DNA of 9,999 bases from Candidatus Zixiibacteriota bacterium (GCA_024275215.1 JAJRZO010000435.1:1-9999); one strand, 5' to 3'. Numbered from the stretch's first letter, positions 1 through 6,980 are shown. The notes: generated by a model not told the origin, from the letters alone. Program-made: numbers and translations.

Positions 1-3
1 AAG

Positions 4-25
4 GGGTCGCCGTAATCGGCGACCC
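4..25 (-). terminator. GC-rich hairpin, probable Rho-independent terminator
   Basis: A perfect 9-bp inverted repeat (GGGTCGCCG / CGGCGACCC) with a 4-base loop lies 28 bases after the stop codon of the last dockerin gene. On the minus strand the stem is followed by CTT, and then the window ends, so a full U-tract cannot be confirmed. Its place directly after the last gene of a two-gene unit fits an intrinsic terminator. It could also be a transcript-stabilising hairpin. Confidence 0.7.
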
Positions 26-52
26 TCTGTCAAACATGAGATGAGACAGATC

Positions 53-1516
53 CTACGGGCAATCCACGTATGGTTCGGGACCACCCGCGAAAATATACTC
101 TATCAGGTAGACGACGTCATCGATGTCGATATATCCATCGCAATTGACATCACCTGCTTCGAGTGGGATAGGAGGATAACCGCCCGCAAAGATGTAGTTG
201 ATCAGATAGACCGCACCATCGATGTCGAGCGGAAAACCGGTGTATATATTCACTCCGACCGGTAAGAGACCGTCACGTTCAGACACTTCGGCGCTCACAA
301 GTACTCCTTCTCCCGTATATACTATCAGCGGCCCCCCTGTCAACAGCGGTTCAAAATACGGCGGATCAGGAGATATCAAAACAACAGTATGTGAGCCATC
401 GAACCTGTATTGGAGAAACATATTCACAACATTTGGTGTGAGCTCAGGTATGATTTCACCTGAGAACTCCAGGTACACAGCCGCAAGGATACCTGAATAG
501 TTCAGTTCAACAGTCGAGGCTGCTGTATCCTGCACTATTTGTGCAGTGGTTGTGTCTGATGGTTGTCTCTGAGGTTCCGGCAATGGCAAAGCATCGCCGA
601 TAGTGATTCTGTAAAGGTAAACGAAATCACGGAGCGTGAGGAACTCATTATCCAGATTTACATCACTTTGACTGATCTGAGCTGCAAGATCAATGTCAAA
701 TACACTGAGTCCAAAGAGAAAATAGTCACCATAAAGAACATAGTCATCATTTTCGTATGATAAACCATTCAGATTAAGATCACCACGGCGAGGTATAGAA
801 TCTTCACAGACAATATCACTGCCACCATTAAAGAAATCCATCCACCTTGCTCGCGGACCTCCTTCAGTAATTGCAGCACATGAATCAGGCGCTCCATGTA
901 GAGTCGGTAGAGCGTCGTCCTCCGTTATGTTGGTATACCCAAAATGAGAATCGTAATCTGTGACCTGATCTGAAACATAAATCCAATCTGTGCTTGACGA
1001 CCAGTACATGTTGTCTTCACAGTTTTCCCAATAAAACTTAACTGGTGCAAGAAGACATCCGTATGCAAAGTCATCAGTTACTTGAAATTCCAACGCTGCC
1101 AGGACTGCTTCCTCCGCATCAAGGTAGCATGCTGGCGCTGGTGGGACGCCATCCGGATCTGCCTGAGCGGAAATCGTGATAATACCTTCGGTCACTTCAG
1201 ATACGCTGTATGATTCCCAGCCACAGGAATCCACAAACTCTCCCATCCACCCGCTGAGATATGTAAGGGCGGCAGTATCATACATTATTGTCAATTCGAA
1301 TCGGTCATAACTCATATTCCCCGTATTTTGTTCAAGGGTTACTCTGACAGTGTCTTTGTGTCCGATATAGACATGTGGGTTGAGTTCAATTCTCGTTATC
1401 GGTGCGTTGGTTTGTGCGAAGATATTAACAGTCGCAGCCCCCATCAAAATCACTGTGGCGAACAGGACCTTTGCAGCATTTGTCCAATCGCATGTCGGAT
1501 GATTGAAGTGACTCAT
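53..1516 (-). CDS. Secreted cohesin-like/dockerin-domain protein (paralogue B)
   Basis: Predicted 487-residue exported protein. Residues 1-35 form a signal peptide with a hydrophobic stretch (VLFATVILMGAATVNIF) and a likely cut after FAQ. Residues about 38-190 look like a cohesin-type beta-sandwich (alternating strands, 'ELTIMYDTAALTYLSG', 'LAALEFQV'). Residues 245-308 are a variant dockerin-like pair (GDLNLNG... and SDVNLDN...). A short beta-rich region follows, then a type I dockerin pair at 421-487. The last repeat has a full calcium loop (D-x-N-x-D-G-x-x-D-x-D-D), but the first has lost most ligands. The start at 1516 is chosen because GGAGG lies 4 bases upstream; the longer frame from 1555 would translate that site as Gly-Gly-Gly. 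It lies 45 bases after its paralogue and is probably co-transcribed with it. The exact role is unknown; a cell-surface or extracellular assembly/adhesion protein is an inference. No catalytic domain is visible. Confidence 0.85.
   Translation of the reverse strand: MSHFNHPTCDWTNAAKVLFATVILMGAATVNIFAQTNAPITRIELNPHVYIGHKDTVRVTLEQNTGNMSYDRFELTIMYDTAALTYLSGWMGEFVDSCGWESYSVSEVTEGIITISAQADPDGVPPAPACYLDAEEAVLAALEFQVTDDFAYGCLLAPVKFYWENCEDNMYWSSSTDWIYVSDQVTDYDSHFGYTNITEDDALPTLHGAPDSCAAITEGGPRARWMDFFNGGSDIVCEDSIPRRGDLNLNGLSYENDDYVLYGDYFLFGLSVFDIDLAAQISQSDVNLDNEFLTLRDFVYLYRITIGDALPLPEPQRQPSDTTTAQIVQDTAASTVELNYSGILAAVYLEFSGEIIPELTPNVVNMFLQYRFDGSHTVVLISPDPPYFEPLLTGGPLIVYTGEGVLVSAEVSERDGLLPVGVNIYTGFPLDIDGAVYLINYIFAGGYPPIPLEAGDVNCDGYIDIDDVVYLIEYIFAGGPEPYVDCP
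56..256 (-). repeat. C-terminal dockerin type I pair, paralogue B
   Basis: Two tandem units of about 100 bases (155-256 and 56-154) encode the two halves of a dockerin. They share the helix core 'VYLI(N/E)YIFAGG'. The second unit carries a complete calcium loop, DVNCDGYIDIDD. In the first unit the aligned loop reads NIYTGFPLDIDG, so positions 1, 3, 5 and 12 no longer hold the usual D/N/D/D. DNA identity is still evident: the stretch at 102-135 matches 1680-1713 in the neighbouring paralogue with only about four mismatches, and 201-234 is a more diverged copy. Confidence 0.85.
593..784 (-). repeat. Internal variant dockerin-like module, paralogue B
   Basis: This stretch encodes a roughly 64-residue module with two calcium-loop-like segments, GDLNLNG...YEND and SDVNLDN...LTLRD. 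They are separated by about 26 residues and followed by a helix-like segment (FVYLYRITIGDALPLPEP). The same layout occurs in the neighbouring paralogue at 2240-2425. It resembles a dockerin pair in which the spacing within and between the loops differs from the C-terminal pair. Calcium binding is inferred. Confidence 0.6.
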
Positions 1517-1529
1517 TCCCCCTCCCCTT
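1517..1529 (-). promoter_or_regulatory. Strong purine-rich ribosome binding site
   Basis: On the minus strand AAGGGGAGGGGGA directly precedes the ATG at 1516, with a GGAGG core ending 4 bases before the start and an AAGG ending 9 bases before it. This decides the start against the in-frame ATG at 1555, which lies only 6 bases after the previous stop and has no comparable site. Confidence 0.7.
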
Positions 1530-1561
1530 CCATTTTCCGGAATACCTCTTTCCATCGTGAC

Positions 1562-2986
1562 CTACCCGAAAATGAATCCGAGTAAAGCAGTCACATCATC
1601 TATATCTATAAAGAAATCTCTGTTGAAATCACCGGCGTCGTAGACTGACGGCGCGGGTCCGCCATTGAAAATGTAATTGATCAGGTAGACGACATCATCT
1701 ATATCGACATATCCCGATCCGTCAGCATCACCATAGAGAAAGCTGAAATACATAGCCCTGTCAACATTCTGAAACGATGCCAGACGCCAGTATGGTGATT
1801 CAAGTACGCCATAGCCATTAACCTGACCATGATATTGCAATCGCTCAAAATGCACATCGAAGTAGTTGGAGGCTGGATTAAGAACCGCAAACCTGAGCGT
1901 TACGATTCGACCATCGCCGGCAGGCATCATATAATCCTGCGGGCTGATTCCGAACTCAGTCGTCGCAAAAAACATGAGTCCGTCCGACCGTTCATTAGCA
2001 GAAACCTGTGTCCACTCAGAGGGAATCCGTGAACCATCAAGAGAATATGAAACGAATTCCAGTTCGTACAAAGAATAATGTAGTTTGAATGAAAGCCCCC
2101 CGGCAGGGAGACTGTTCGAAGCATAGATCGGAATTTCAAGTGTGTCAACCGGAGTGCCTTCATAGCTATTAAACCAGATCGAATCACCCGGCATGTGGAT
2201 CACTTCCGTAACGGATCCTTCAGGTGGAGGGAGCAAGTTTCCAGTTATCACGTCCTTTATCAAAAGAAGATCCGCAATTGTCCATGGCAGCAGGTCAAGG
2301 TTTACATCAGAGTTTCGCGCCTGCTGAGCTTCATCAATATACGAATCTATACCTTCGCCAAGCTGAATGGCCATCAACACAGCATCAGCAATTTCATTGC
2401 CTACACTATTAAGATTCACATCTCCCTGGTAAAATGGAATGCCAGTTGTATCGAGTGGAATCAGAATCGAGCCATTATTGAAATCTGCGTAAAAATCAGG
2501 GCCTCCCTGCGGATCGGAAACAGCATTTTTCCTCGCACCAAATCCGGATTCATTGAAGAATGTCAGCGGCAACATACAGCCATAAGGGAGTGATGGATCA
2601 ACATCCATTATCAAGTTTGCGACAGGACCATTGCCAGCCGGTATAAACTCCATGGAAAAAATACCGACGCCTGCTTTCTCATATTGAGAAGCGTTACTGA
2701 ACGCCCAGGTGAATGGCGACATTCCCTCAGAACGCGTTCCGTCCGAAGTCATTTCTATTGCATCAAAAGCATTAGTCTCATGGCTGAACAGGAAGTTGAA
2801 GCCGCCAATATCCTGAATTGTGTTGATAGAAAATGGAATGCTGATGGTCTCGCCGGGCTGCGCCACAACATGAGGCAATACAAAGAGCGTAGAATCCACG
2901 GGATCGGCAGCGTGTGATGGTGATTCAAAAAAACAGAGAATCAATGCAAAACAGGCAGCAGTCAGTCGAAAAACCACATGACGCAT
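1562..2986 (-). CDS. Secreted cohesin-like/dockerin-domain protein (paralogue A)
   Basis: Predicted 474-residue exported protein. Residues 1-26 are a classic signal peptide (MRHVVFRLTAACFALILCFF) with a likely cut after SHA. A cohesin-like beta-sandwich spans about residues 33-176 ('VVAQPGETISIPFSINTIQDIGGFNF' style, shown here in part as GETISIPFSINT). A variant dockerin-like module follows at 188-249, and a second cohesin-like region at about 268-405 ('GGLSFKLHYSLYELEFVSYS', 'GRIVTLRFAV'). A dockerin pair ends the protein at 419-474. The first C-terminal loop is DADGSGYVDIDD and the second DFNRDFFIDIDD; the chain stops right after the last helix (FIFG). The ATG at 2986 has GAGGA 7 bases upstream; the in-frame TTG at 3007 has none. 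It is the first gene after a consensus promoter. Its close relation to the next gene suggests local duplication. No enzyme domain is seen; surface or extracellular binding is inferred. Confidence 0.87.
   Translation of the reverse strand: MRHVVFRLTAACFALILCFFESPSHAADPVDSTLFVLPHVVAQPGETISIPFSINTIQDIGGFNFLFSHETNAFDAIEMTSDGTRSEGMSPFTWAFSNASQYEKAGVGIFSMEFIPAGNGPVANLIMDVDPSLPYGCMLPLTFFNESGFGARKNAVSDPQGGPDFYADFNNGSILIPLDTTGIPFYQGDVNLNSVGNEIADAVLMAIQLGEGIDSYIDEAQQARNSDVNLDLLPWTIADLLLIKDVITGNLLPPPEGSVTEVIHMPGDSIWFNSYEGTPVDTLEIPIYASNSLPAGGLSFKLHYSLYELEFVSYSLDGSRIPSEWTQVSANERSDGLMFFATTEFGISPQDYMMPAGDGRIVTLRFAVLNPASNYFDVHFERLQYHGQVNGYGVLESPYWRLASFQNVDRAMYFSFLYGDADGSGYVDIDDVVYLINYIFNGGPAPSVYDAGDFNRDFFIDIDDVTALLGFIFG
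1565..1732 (-). repeat. C-terminal dockerin type I pair, paralogue A
   Basis: Two tandem units (1634-1732 and 1565-1633) encode loops DADGSGYVDIDD and DFNRDFFIDIDD, each followed by an amphipathic helix. Both retain acidic residues at loop positions 1, 9, 11 and 12, and D or N at position 3; only the second has the usual aspartate at position 5 (glycine in the first). Unlike paralogue B, the second helix is cut short by the stop codon and there is no GGPxP tail. The 1680-1713 stretch is nearly identical to 102-135. Confidence 0.85.
2240..2425 (-). repeat. Internal variant dockerin-like module, paralogue A
   Basis: This stretch encodes about 62 residues with GDVNLNS...NEIAD and SDVNLDL...WTIAD segments, joined by a linker of about 25 residues and ending ITGNLLPPPEG. 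It is the counterpart of 593-784. Both copies keep the signature GD-(V/L)-NLN, then E-x-x-D (or E-N-D), then SDVNLD and a T-x-x-D motif, and both end in a Leu-Pro-rich exit. Confidence 0.6.
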
Positions 2987-2992
2987 AATGAC

Positions 2993-2998
2993 TTCCTC
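2993..2998 (-). promoter_or_regulatory. Ribosome binding site GAGGAA for paralogue A
   Basis: GAGGA lies 7 bases before the ATG at 2986 on the minus strand. It supports this start over the upstream in-frame TTG at 3007, which would place this site inside the coding frame. Confidence 0.75.
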
Positions 2999-3060
2999 AC
3001 ATAACAATTAGAATCATTCAGCCCCAGTTTAGCGGGAGCATTTCGGACAGTACCAGTTGA

Positions 3061-3088
3061 ATTATAACTGAGAATCGGAAACTGTCAA
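3061..3088 (-). promoter_or_regulatory. Perfect sigma-70 consensus promoter
   Basis: On the minus strand TTGACA (3088-3083) is followed by a 16-base spacer and TATAAT (3066-3061). Both hexamers match the housekeeping sigma consensus exactly. The -35 box lies in the last codons of the MFS gene, and the -10 box overlaps its TAA stop. Transcription would start near 3054 and leave a leader of about 68 bases before the ATG at 2986. The leader shows no strong hairpin or riboswitch-like fold. This element would give the two dockerin genes expression independent of the upstream block. Confidence 0.72.
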
Positions 3089-4417
3089 CCCTGTTTTTGC
3101 AGGATCGTGGATTCCCCAGTAGATAAGAAGGCCAACAAGCACGAGCAAAGCCAGCGACCCGACAGCAAAGCGATATGCAATCGTATGTGTCACAACAGGA
3201 TCAATGCCAGCCCCTAAAGTATCGGATACTCTAATCAGGGCTTTCACAATCACGTTGTCTGAAGTGAATTTGAGCACAACTACACCCCAAAGAACCGGCC
3301 CAAGAACCGCCGCTGCCCTGCCTGACAAACTGTAGAGTCCATAAAATAAGCCAAGTTTGTTTTCCGGTACAAGCTGATTTAGAAGAGGCCTCGAGATTGT
3401 CCATGTTGAACCGAGAAGTATTCCGAATACTGAGCCAAGAACCCAATACATCGGACGGCTCGTTGTCAATGCTACCGTAACCAGCAGCAACACCCACCCA
3501 CAAACTACAATTCTGAGAGTCCTGTAGTGACCGAGTCTGTCTGAAAGTCGCCCGCTCAGGATCGACCCGACCACAGCGGAAACTGTCGAAACGATAAACA
3601 GGCTTACTTTCACGCTGTCAGGGAATCCCATCACTCTTTCCGCATAGACTGCCATGAATATGATCAGCGTGGCAATGGCATCCTCGAAAAGAAAATCTGC
3701 GATTAGAAACCTGAACGCACCTCGATATTTTCGTGCTTCTTTTAGGTCTTTCCAGAGTCGTCTGAGCCCCATAGATCCACTGCTGACAGGAACTGTCGCC
3801 TGTTTGTCATTTAGAAACAACAATGTCGGCAGGAAGAATAACAGAAACAGCATTGCCGTAGGCAGGAATGCCGATTGTCGCCCCGCCGGAATCCACGGGA
3901 TCACGCCATCCACGACAGGCTGGATCAGCAACAGTCCGACAATCGCTCCGACATAACCAAGCCCTACACCAAGCCCTGAAATTCTCCCGATATTCTTTTC
4001 ATTCGATACTGACGGGAGCAATGCGTTGTAAAAAACCAGGCCGCCTTCATAAAAATAATTCGCTATCGCCACACTCACAAGCGCAAGCATCGCAAGAATG
4101 GCAACATCGCTGATGGCAAACACAGATATACCCATAAACATAGTTACCGCAATGCACCCGAAGGTGAACACAACGAGATACCATTTTCTGTTGGATTTGA
4201 GATCAGAACGGTGCCCAAGGATCGGTAGTGTCAGAGCAACAGCGATCATCGAAATCGAGTATGCCGTACTGTAGTATATGTCAGGATAGCCCAGATCGAT
4301 AATGATCCACTGAGCGAAATACATCGTCAGGATATTCATCGAGAAGATCGTATTGGCGAAGTCGTAACTCAGCCAGCCGAAAAGCGAAAGCCTCTCCTGA
4401 CGAGAAATGCCGGTCAT
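3062..4417 (-). CDS. MFS transporter, UMF1/Atg22-like family
   Basis: Predicted 451-residue inner-membrane protein with about 12 hydrophobic segments spread over its whole length, the normal size for a major facilitator. The N-terminal 'GWLSYDFANTIFS' (residues 14-26) is the recognisable mark of the UMF1/Atg22-like group (W-x-x-YD-x-AN-S/T). An MFS loop motif follows at 68-79 (GHRSDLKSNRKW), and a second copy appears in the C-terminal half (GRLSDRLGHYR), as expected from the two-fold repeat. A long basic cytoplasmic loop (LRRLWKDLKEARKYRG) separates the halves. Bacterial members are mostly uncharacterised; eukaryotic Atg22 is linked to amino-acid efflux from vacuoles, which cannot be carried over here. 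It starts 7 bases after the HD gene, without a clear ribosome site, which suggests coupled translation. A promoter for the next genes is embedded in its last codons. Confidence 0.87.
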   Translation of the reverse strand: MTGISRQERLSLFGWLSYDFANTIFSMNILTMYFAQWIIIDLGYPDIYYSTAYSISMIAVALTLPILGHRSDLKSNRKWYLVVFTFGCIAVTMFMGISVFAISDVAILAMLALVSVAIANYFYEGGLVFYNALLPSVSNEKNIGRISGLGVGLGYVGAIVGLLLIQPVVDGVIPWIPAGRQSAFLPTAMLFLLFFLPTLLFLNDKQATVPVSSGSMGLRRLWKDLKEARKYRGAFRFLIADFLFEDAIATLIIFMAVYAERVMGFPDSVKVSLFIVSTVSAVVGSILSGRLSDRLGHYRTLRIVVCGWVLLLVTVALTTSRPMYWVLGSVFGILLGSTWTISRPLLNQLVPENKLGLFYGLYSLSGRAAAVLGPVLWGVVVLKFTSDNVIVKALIRVSDTLGAGIDPVVTHTIAYRFAVGSLALLVLVGLLIYWGIHDPAKTGLTVSDSQL

Positions 4418-4424
4418 GATCGAG

Positions 4425-4979
4425 TCAGAATCCGAGCTGGTCGGAAATGTTTCTCATACCGTCGATAGCAAGAGTCATGAACTCTTCGAGCGACAGTCCG
4501 ATATTCTCGCATGATGCGATTGCTTCTCTGTCGGCGCCTGCGGCGAAACGCTTCTCTTTGAATCGTCTCAGCATAAACTCGGCATTTACATTTGCGAGCT
4601 TTTTCGATGGGTGCATAAGTACGCCCGCAACGATCAGTCCTGTTACAGGATCAGAGCAATAGAGCGCCCAATCCAGCCTGTTCTCACACGGGATATGTCC
4701 CGGATGCGCACGGATAGCGTGCATCATCTCAGGAGTCAATTCGGCATTATTCTCGTTCAGCCACTCTTCGGTGATGAATGTGTGCTTTTCCGGAGCATCG
4801 GCGGTAACGCTGTAATCGAGATCGTGCAGCAATCCGACAAGTCCCCAGGTGTTTATATCCTCGCAGAAATGCTCGGCGAGTCGCACCATAACAGCTTCTA
4901 CAGCGAGAATATGCTTCACAAGATTCTTCTGCGTTACATGTTCTGTTACAAGTCTGTATGCGTCATCTCGTGAAATCAT
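4425..4979 (-). CDS. HD-domain (HDIG-type) phosphohydrolase
   Basis: Predicted 184-residue cytoplasmic protein of the HD hydrolase superfamily. Visible metal-ligand candidates are H23 in 'LVKHILAVE', H52-D53 in 'GLLHDLD' and D110 in 'CSDPVTG', which is the usual H...HD...D order; H92 and H95 in 'RAHPGH' are extra histidines often seen in HDIG proteins. The strict HDIG sequence is replaced by HDLD. Length and layout match the small stand-alone proteins annotated as HDIG-domain proteins, which are presumed metal-dependent phosphohydrolases. The substrate is unknown; the family hydrolyses nucleotides or other phosphate esters. The start ATG is preceded by GAGGAG at 5 bases, and that site overlaps the stop of the receptor gene, so translation is probably coupled. 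The functional link to its neighbours is unclear. Confidence 0.85.
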   Translation of the reverse strand: MISRDDAYRLVTEHVTQKNLVKHILAVEAVMVRLAEHFCEDINTWGLVGLLHDLDYSVTADAPEKHTFITEEWLNENNAELTPEMMHAIRAHPGHIPCENRLDWALYCSDPVTGLIVAGVLMHPSKKLANVNAEFMLRRFKEKRFAAGADREAIASCENIGLSLEEFMTLAIDGMRNISDQLGF

Positions 4980-4984
4980 TTTCT

Positions 4985-4990
4985 CTCCTC
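4985..4990 (-). promoter_or_regulatory. Ribosome binding site overlapping the receptor stop codon
   Basis: GAGGAG sits 5 bases before the ATG of the HD gene. Its first two bases are the last two of the TGA stop (4989-4991) of the upstream receptor gene. Ribosomes ending on the receptor would be placed at this site, which supports one transcript. Confidence 0.65.
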
Positions 4991-6980
4991 AATCAAAGAA
5001 TATCCACCTGAGTCCCCACCAGACCCGCCGATTCATGGGATAATCATAGACAGTCTGATGAGTCTTATTGAAAATGTTCTCCATTGTATAATAGAAACTC
5101 AGGTTCTTAATTCTGGCGGATAGTTTCACATGAAGCAGCAGGTAATCGTCAAGTTTTGCAGGATTCGCATAGCTGCTGAAATCCTCGGAATGATATTCAG
5201 CCTCGATGCTCGGAACCAAACAAAGTCTGTATTTGTTGACAAACTGCTTCAATGTTACTGAGCCATAAACATTGTGTCGCGGCATGACAGAAAGGTTGTC
5301 TTTGGAATCAACCTGCTCAACCTTCACGTATGTATATGATGACTTAAAGGAGAATCGATCAAAAAGCGACAACCCGGCCTCCAGTGAACCGCTGAGAAGA
5401 TTGGCATCGACAGCCTCAGATTGATAGAGTCCCCCGTGACTGCCATCGTATGACTGCCAGATCACCATGTCGTTGATTCTTCCGGTCTTTCCATTCGCTG
5501 AAATAGACCATTTAGCACGCTTCAACACAATTCCTGTCGAAGCTACCACGAGCATTGTCGGTTTCAGTGATGGGTCTCCCCCGTGATTATATTCTGGAAA
5601 ACCATCACTGTTGAAATCAATCCCTTTCGGTTTGAGAAATCTCGTCATATCGGATGGCGGAACATACCTGACCGTTCCTGAAGCATAGACAGTTGCCTCT
5701 TGCGCAAATTCGTATGTTGGCCTGAGAGTTCCGCCGACTCGCGAGGCATTCCCCCAGTCGAATAGATAATTCCCAGCGACGATACACGATAGTCTGTTGT
5801 TCGCTCTCAGATTAACACCGCCATCAGCGATCACTCTTGTATAGTAGTTGTAACCCCGCTCATACATAATATGGTTGTAATAAAGCTGCGGTCTGAAGAA
5901 AACAGAATGCTCCCCTGCTGTTCGCCGGAATGACAATTTCATGCCCGACTGCTCATGAAGCTGCCGGAGATAGAATCGGTTTGCAACAACTTTTTCCTCG
6001 AACTTTTGCCACCATGCAGAAATATTCAGTGCGCTGTGCGCAGAGTCTCTCTTCATGGCGAGAACAGTCAAACCACTAAGCGACCTGTCTCCATCAGCGA
6101 TCACTGATTGCCATCTGCCTAATTGCGACAGCTTGTCATCGATATTCATGAATCTAAGCGTCGAGGCGAATTGCCATTTTGGAGTCAGCTTATACTTGAG
6201 AGTGACATTATAGTTGTCTCGCTCTTTGGCAGACGAGGAAACATAGCCATTACTCTTTTCAATCCCGACCCTGAAGCCCCAGCCAAACCTATCACTCGTA
6301 TTCTGCTTGAAGAGTACATCTGTGTTCGCATACGAAAAGTCACCTTTGAATATCTGCACCTCAGAATACGCAGATTTATCATTGAATGCGGTGGCACATG
6401 CCGAAATCGATGCAGTTCCGGTCATCGGGTCATCAGTGTCGATCAAAAGAACATCACCCTGCTCAAGACTAAACAACCTCATATCCGGCATTCCCATTGG
6501 CGGGAATTGATAGACTTCAAATGATCCGGCATGATCCGGCTGATAACTATACAGATAAGGTGGCAACCCCAGATATGTCAGCGAATAACTCTGTCCGGGC
6601 GGCCCGAACTTGAGCGCATAAAATGATGTGACAGGTCGAACGGCATCCCTGAGAGTAAAATACATTCGATCCTGATTCCCTATGAGCATGATACTGTCAC
6701 CGGTCGGTGATGATATAATCTCGATCTGTTCATCGTAGAAATCGGGATATTCGATAATTGTCTCAGAGCTGTCGATCAGTATCTCCTGTTCGAGCGAATC
6801 TCCCGCGGTAGCTGCTGAATCTGGTGCGTTTTCCTGTGAAGTATTCTGGAGAGAGTCGACAACTCTTATGCTGTCTCTATCAACTGATAAGCCAACTGTC
6901 TGCGCCGACATGACAGCAGTTAACAGATATATACTCAAGGCTGTGAACAGAGGAATTCTGATACCGACCACTCCTTGCAT
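4989..6980 (-). CDS. TonB-dependent receptor-like outer-membrane beta-barrel
   Basis: Predicted 663-residue outer-membrane protein. Residues 1-26 are a signal peptide ending MSA before QTVG. An acidic, serine-rich linker follows (about 32-85). Residues about 105-215 correspond in order to a TonB-receptor plug ('TLRDAVRPVTSFYALKFG', then 'LFSLEQGDVLLIDTDDP', then 'AYSEVQIFKGDFSY'), but the usual VPG and RG consensus residues are missing. The rest alternates aromatic and polar residues as in barrel strands. It contains the family marks 'GGDPSLKPT' and a C-terminal 'NIFNKTHQTVYDYP...WWGLRWIFF'. No clear TonB box or carboxypeptidase-like N-terminal domain is seen. The length is at the short end for the family. 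Next to an S-component transporter, uptake of a vitamin, metal or other small ligand is a reasonable inference. The ATG at 6980 has no obvious ribosome site; AAGGAG occurs just inside the frame at codons 2-4. Confidence 0.8.
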   Translation of the reverse strand: MQGVVGIRIPLFTALSIYLLTAVMSAQTVGLSVDRDSIRVVDSLQNTSQENAPDSAATAGDSLEQEILIDSSETIIEYPDFYDEQIEIISSPTGDSIMLIGNQDRMYFTLRDAVRPVTSFYALKFGPPGQSYSLTYLGLPPYLYSYQPDHAGSFEVYQFPPMGMPDMRLFSLEQGDVLLIDTDDPMTGTASISACATAFNDKSAYSEVQIFKGDFSYANTDVLFKQNTSDRFGWGFRVGIEKSNGYVSSSAKERDNYNVTLKYKLTPKWQFASTLRFMNIDDKLSQLGRWQSVIADGDRSLSGLTVLAMKRDSAHSALNISAWWQKFEEKVVANRFYLRQLHEQSGMKLSFRRTAGEHSVFFRPQLYYNHIMYERGYNYYTRVIADGGVNLRANNRLSCIVAGNYLFDWGNASRVGGTLRPTYEFAQEATVYASGTVRYVPPSDMTRFLKPKGIDFNSDGFPEYNHGGDPSLKPTMLVVASTGIVLKRAKWSISANGKTGRINDMVIWQSYDGSHGGLYQSEAVDANLLSGSLEAGLSLFDRFSFKSSYTYVKVEQVDSKDNLSVMPRHNVYGSVTLKQFVNKYRLCLVPSIEAEYHSEDFSSYANPAKLDDYLLLHVKLSARIKNLSFYYTMENIFNKTHQTVYDYPMNRRVWWGLRWIFFD

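Noticed and set aside
1517..1555. Longer N-terminus for paralogue B starting at the ATG at 1555
   Set aside because: It would translate the strong GGAGG-type ribosome site as Arg-Gly-Gly-Gly and put a charged extension before the signal peptide; the ATG at 1516 is better placed.
2195..2593. Plus-strand open frame of 132 codons
   Set aside because: It is antisense to paralogue A, whose domains and signal peptide are clear; no independent evidence supports it.
53..2986. Cellulosome gene cluster
   Set aside because: No glycoside hydrolase, carbohydrate-binding module or multi-cohesin scaffoldin is present; the dockerins are of the general kind found in many non-cellulolytic bacteria.
2987..3007. 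TTG start at 3007 for paralogue A
   Set aside because: It has no ribosome site and covers the GAGGA that serves the ATG at 2986.
2987..3060. Possible riboswitch or attenuator in the leader of paralogue A
   Set aside because: Only short direct repeats (CCAGTT at about 3025 and 3053) and a minor GAATGATTC inverted repeat are seen; no stable stem or known aptamer.
5821..6105. 15-base identical stretches CCATCAGCGATCACT at 5821 and 6091, exactly 270 bases apart
   Set aside because: Both encode VIADG in barrel strands of the same frame; with no wider similarity around them this is most likely chance or shared strand composition.
6123..6524. Plus-strand open frame of 133 codons
   Set aside because: It lies wholly antisense to the receptor gene, has no recognisable family or ribosome site, and its translation looks like a reversed barrel-coding sequence.
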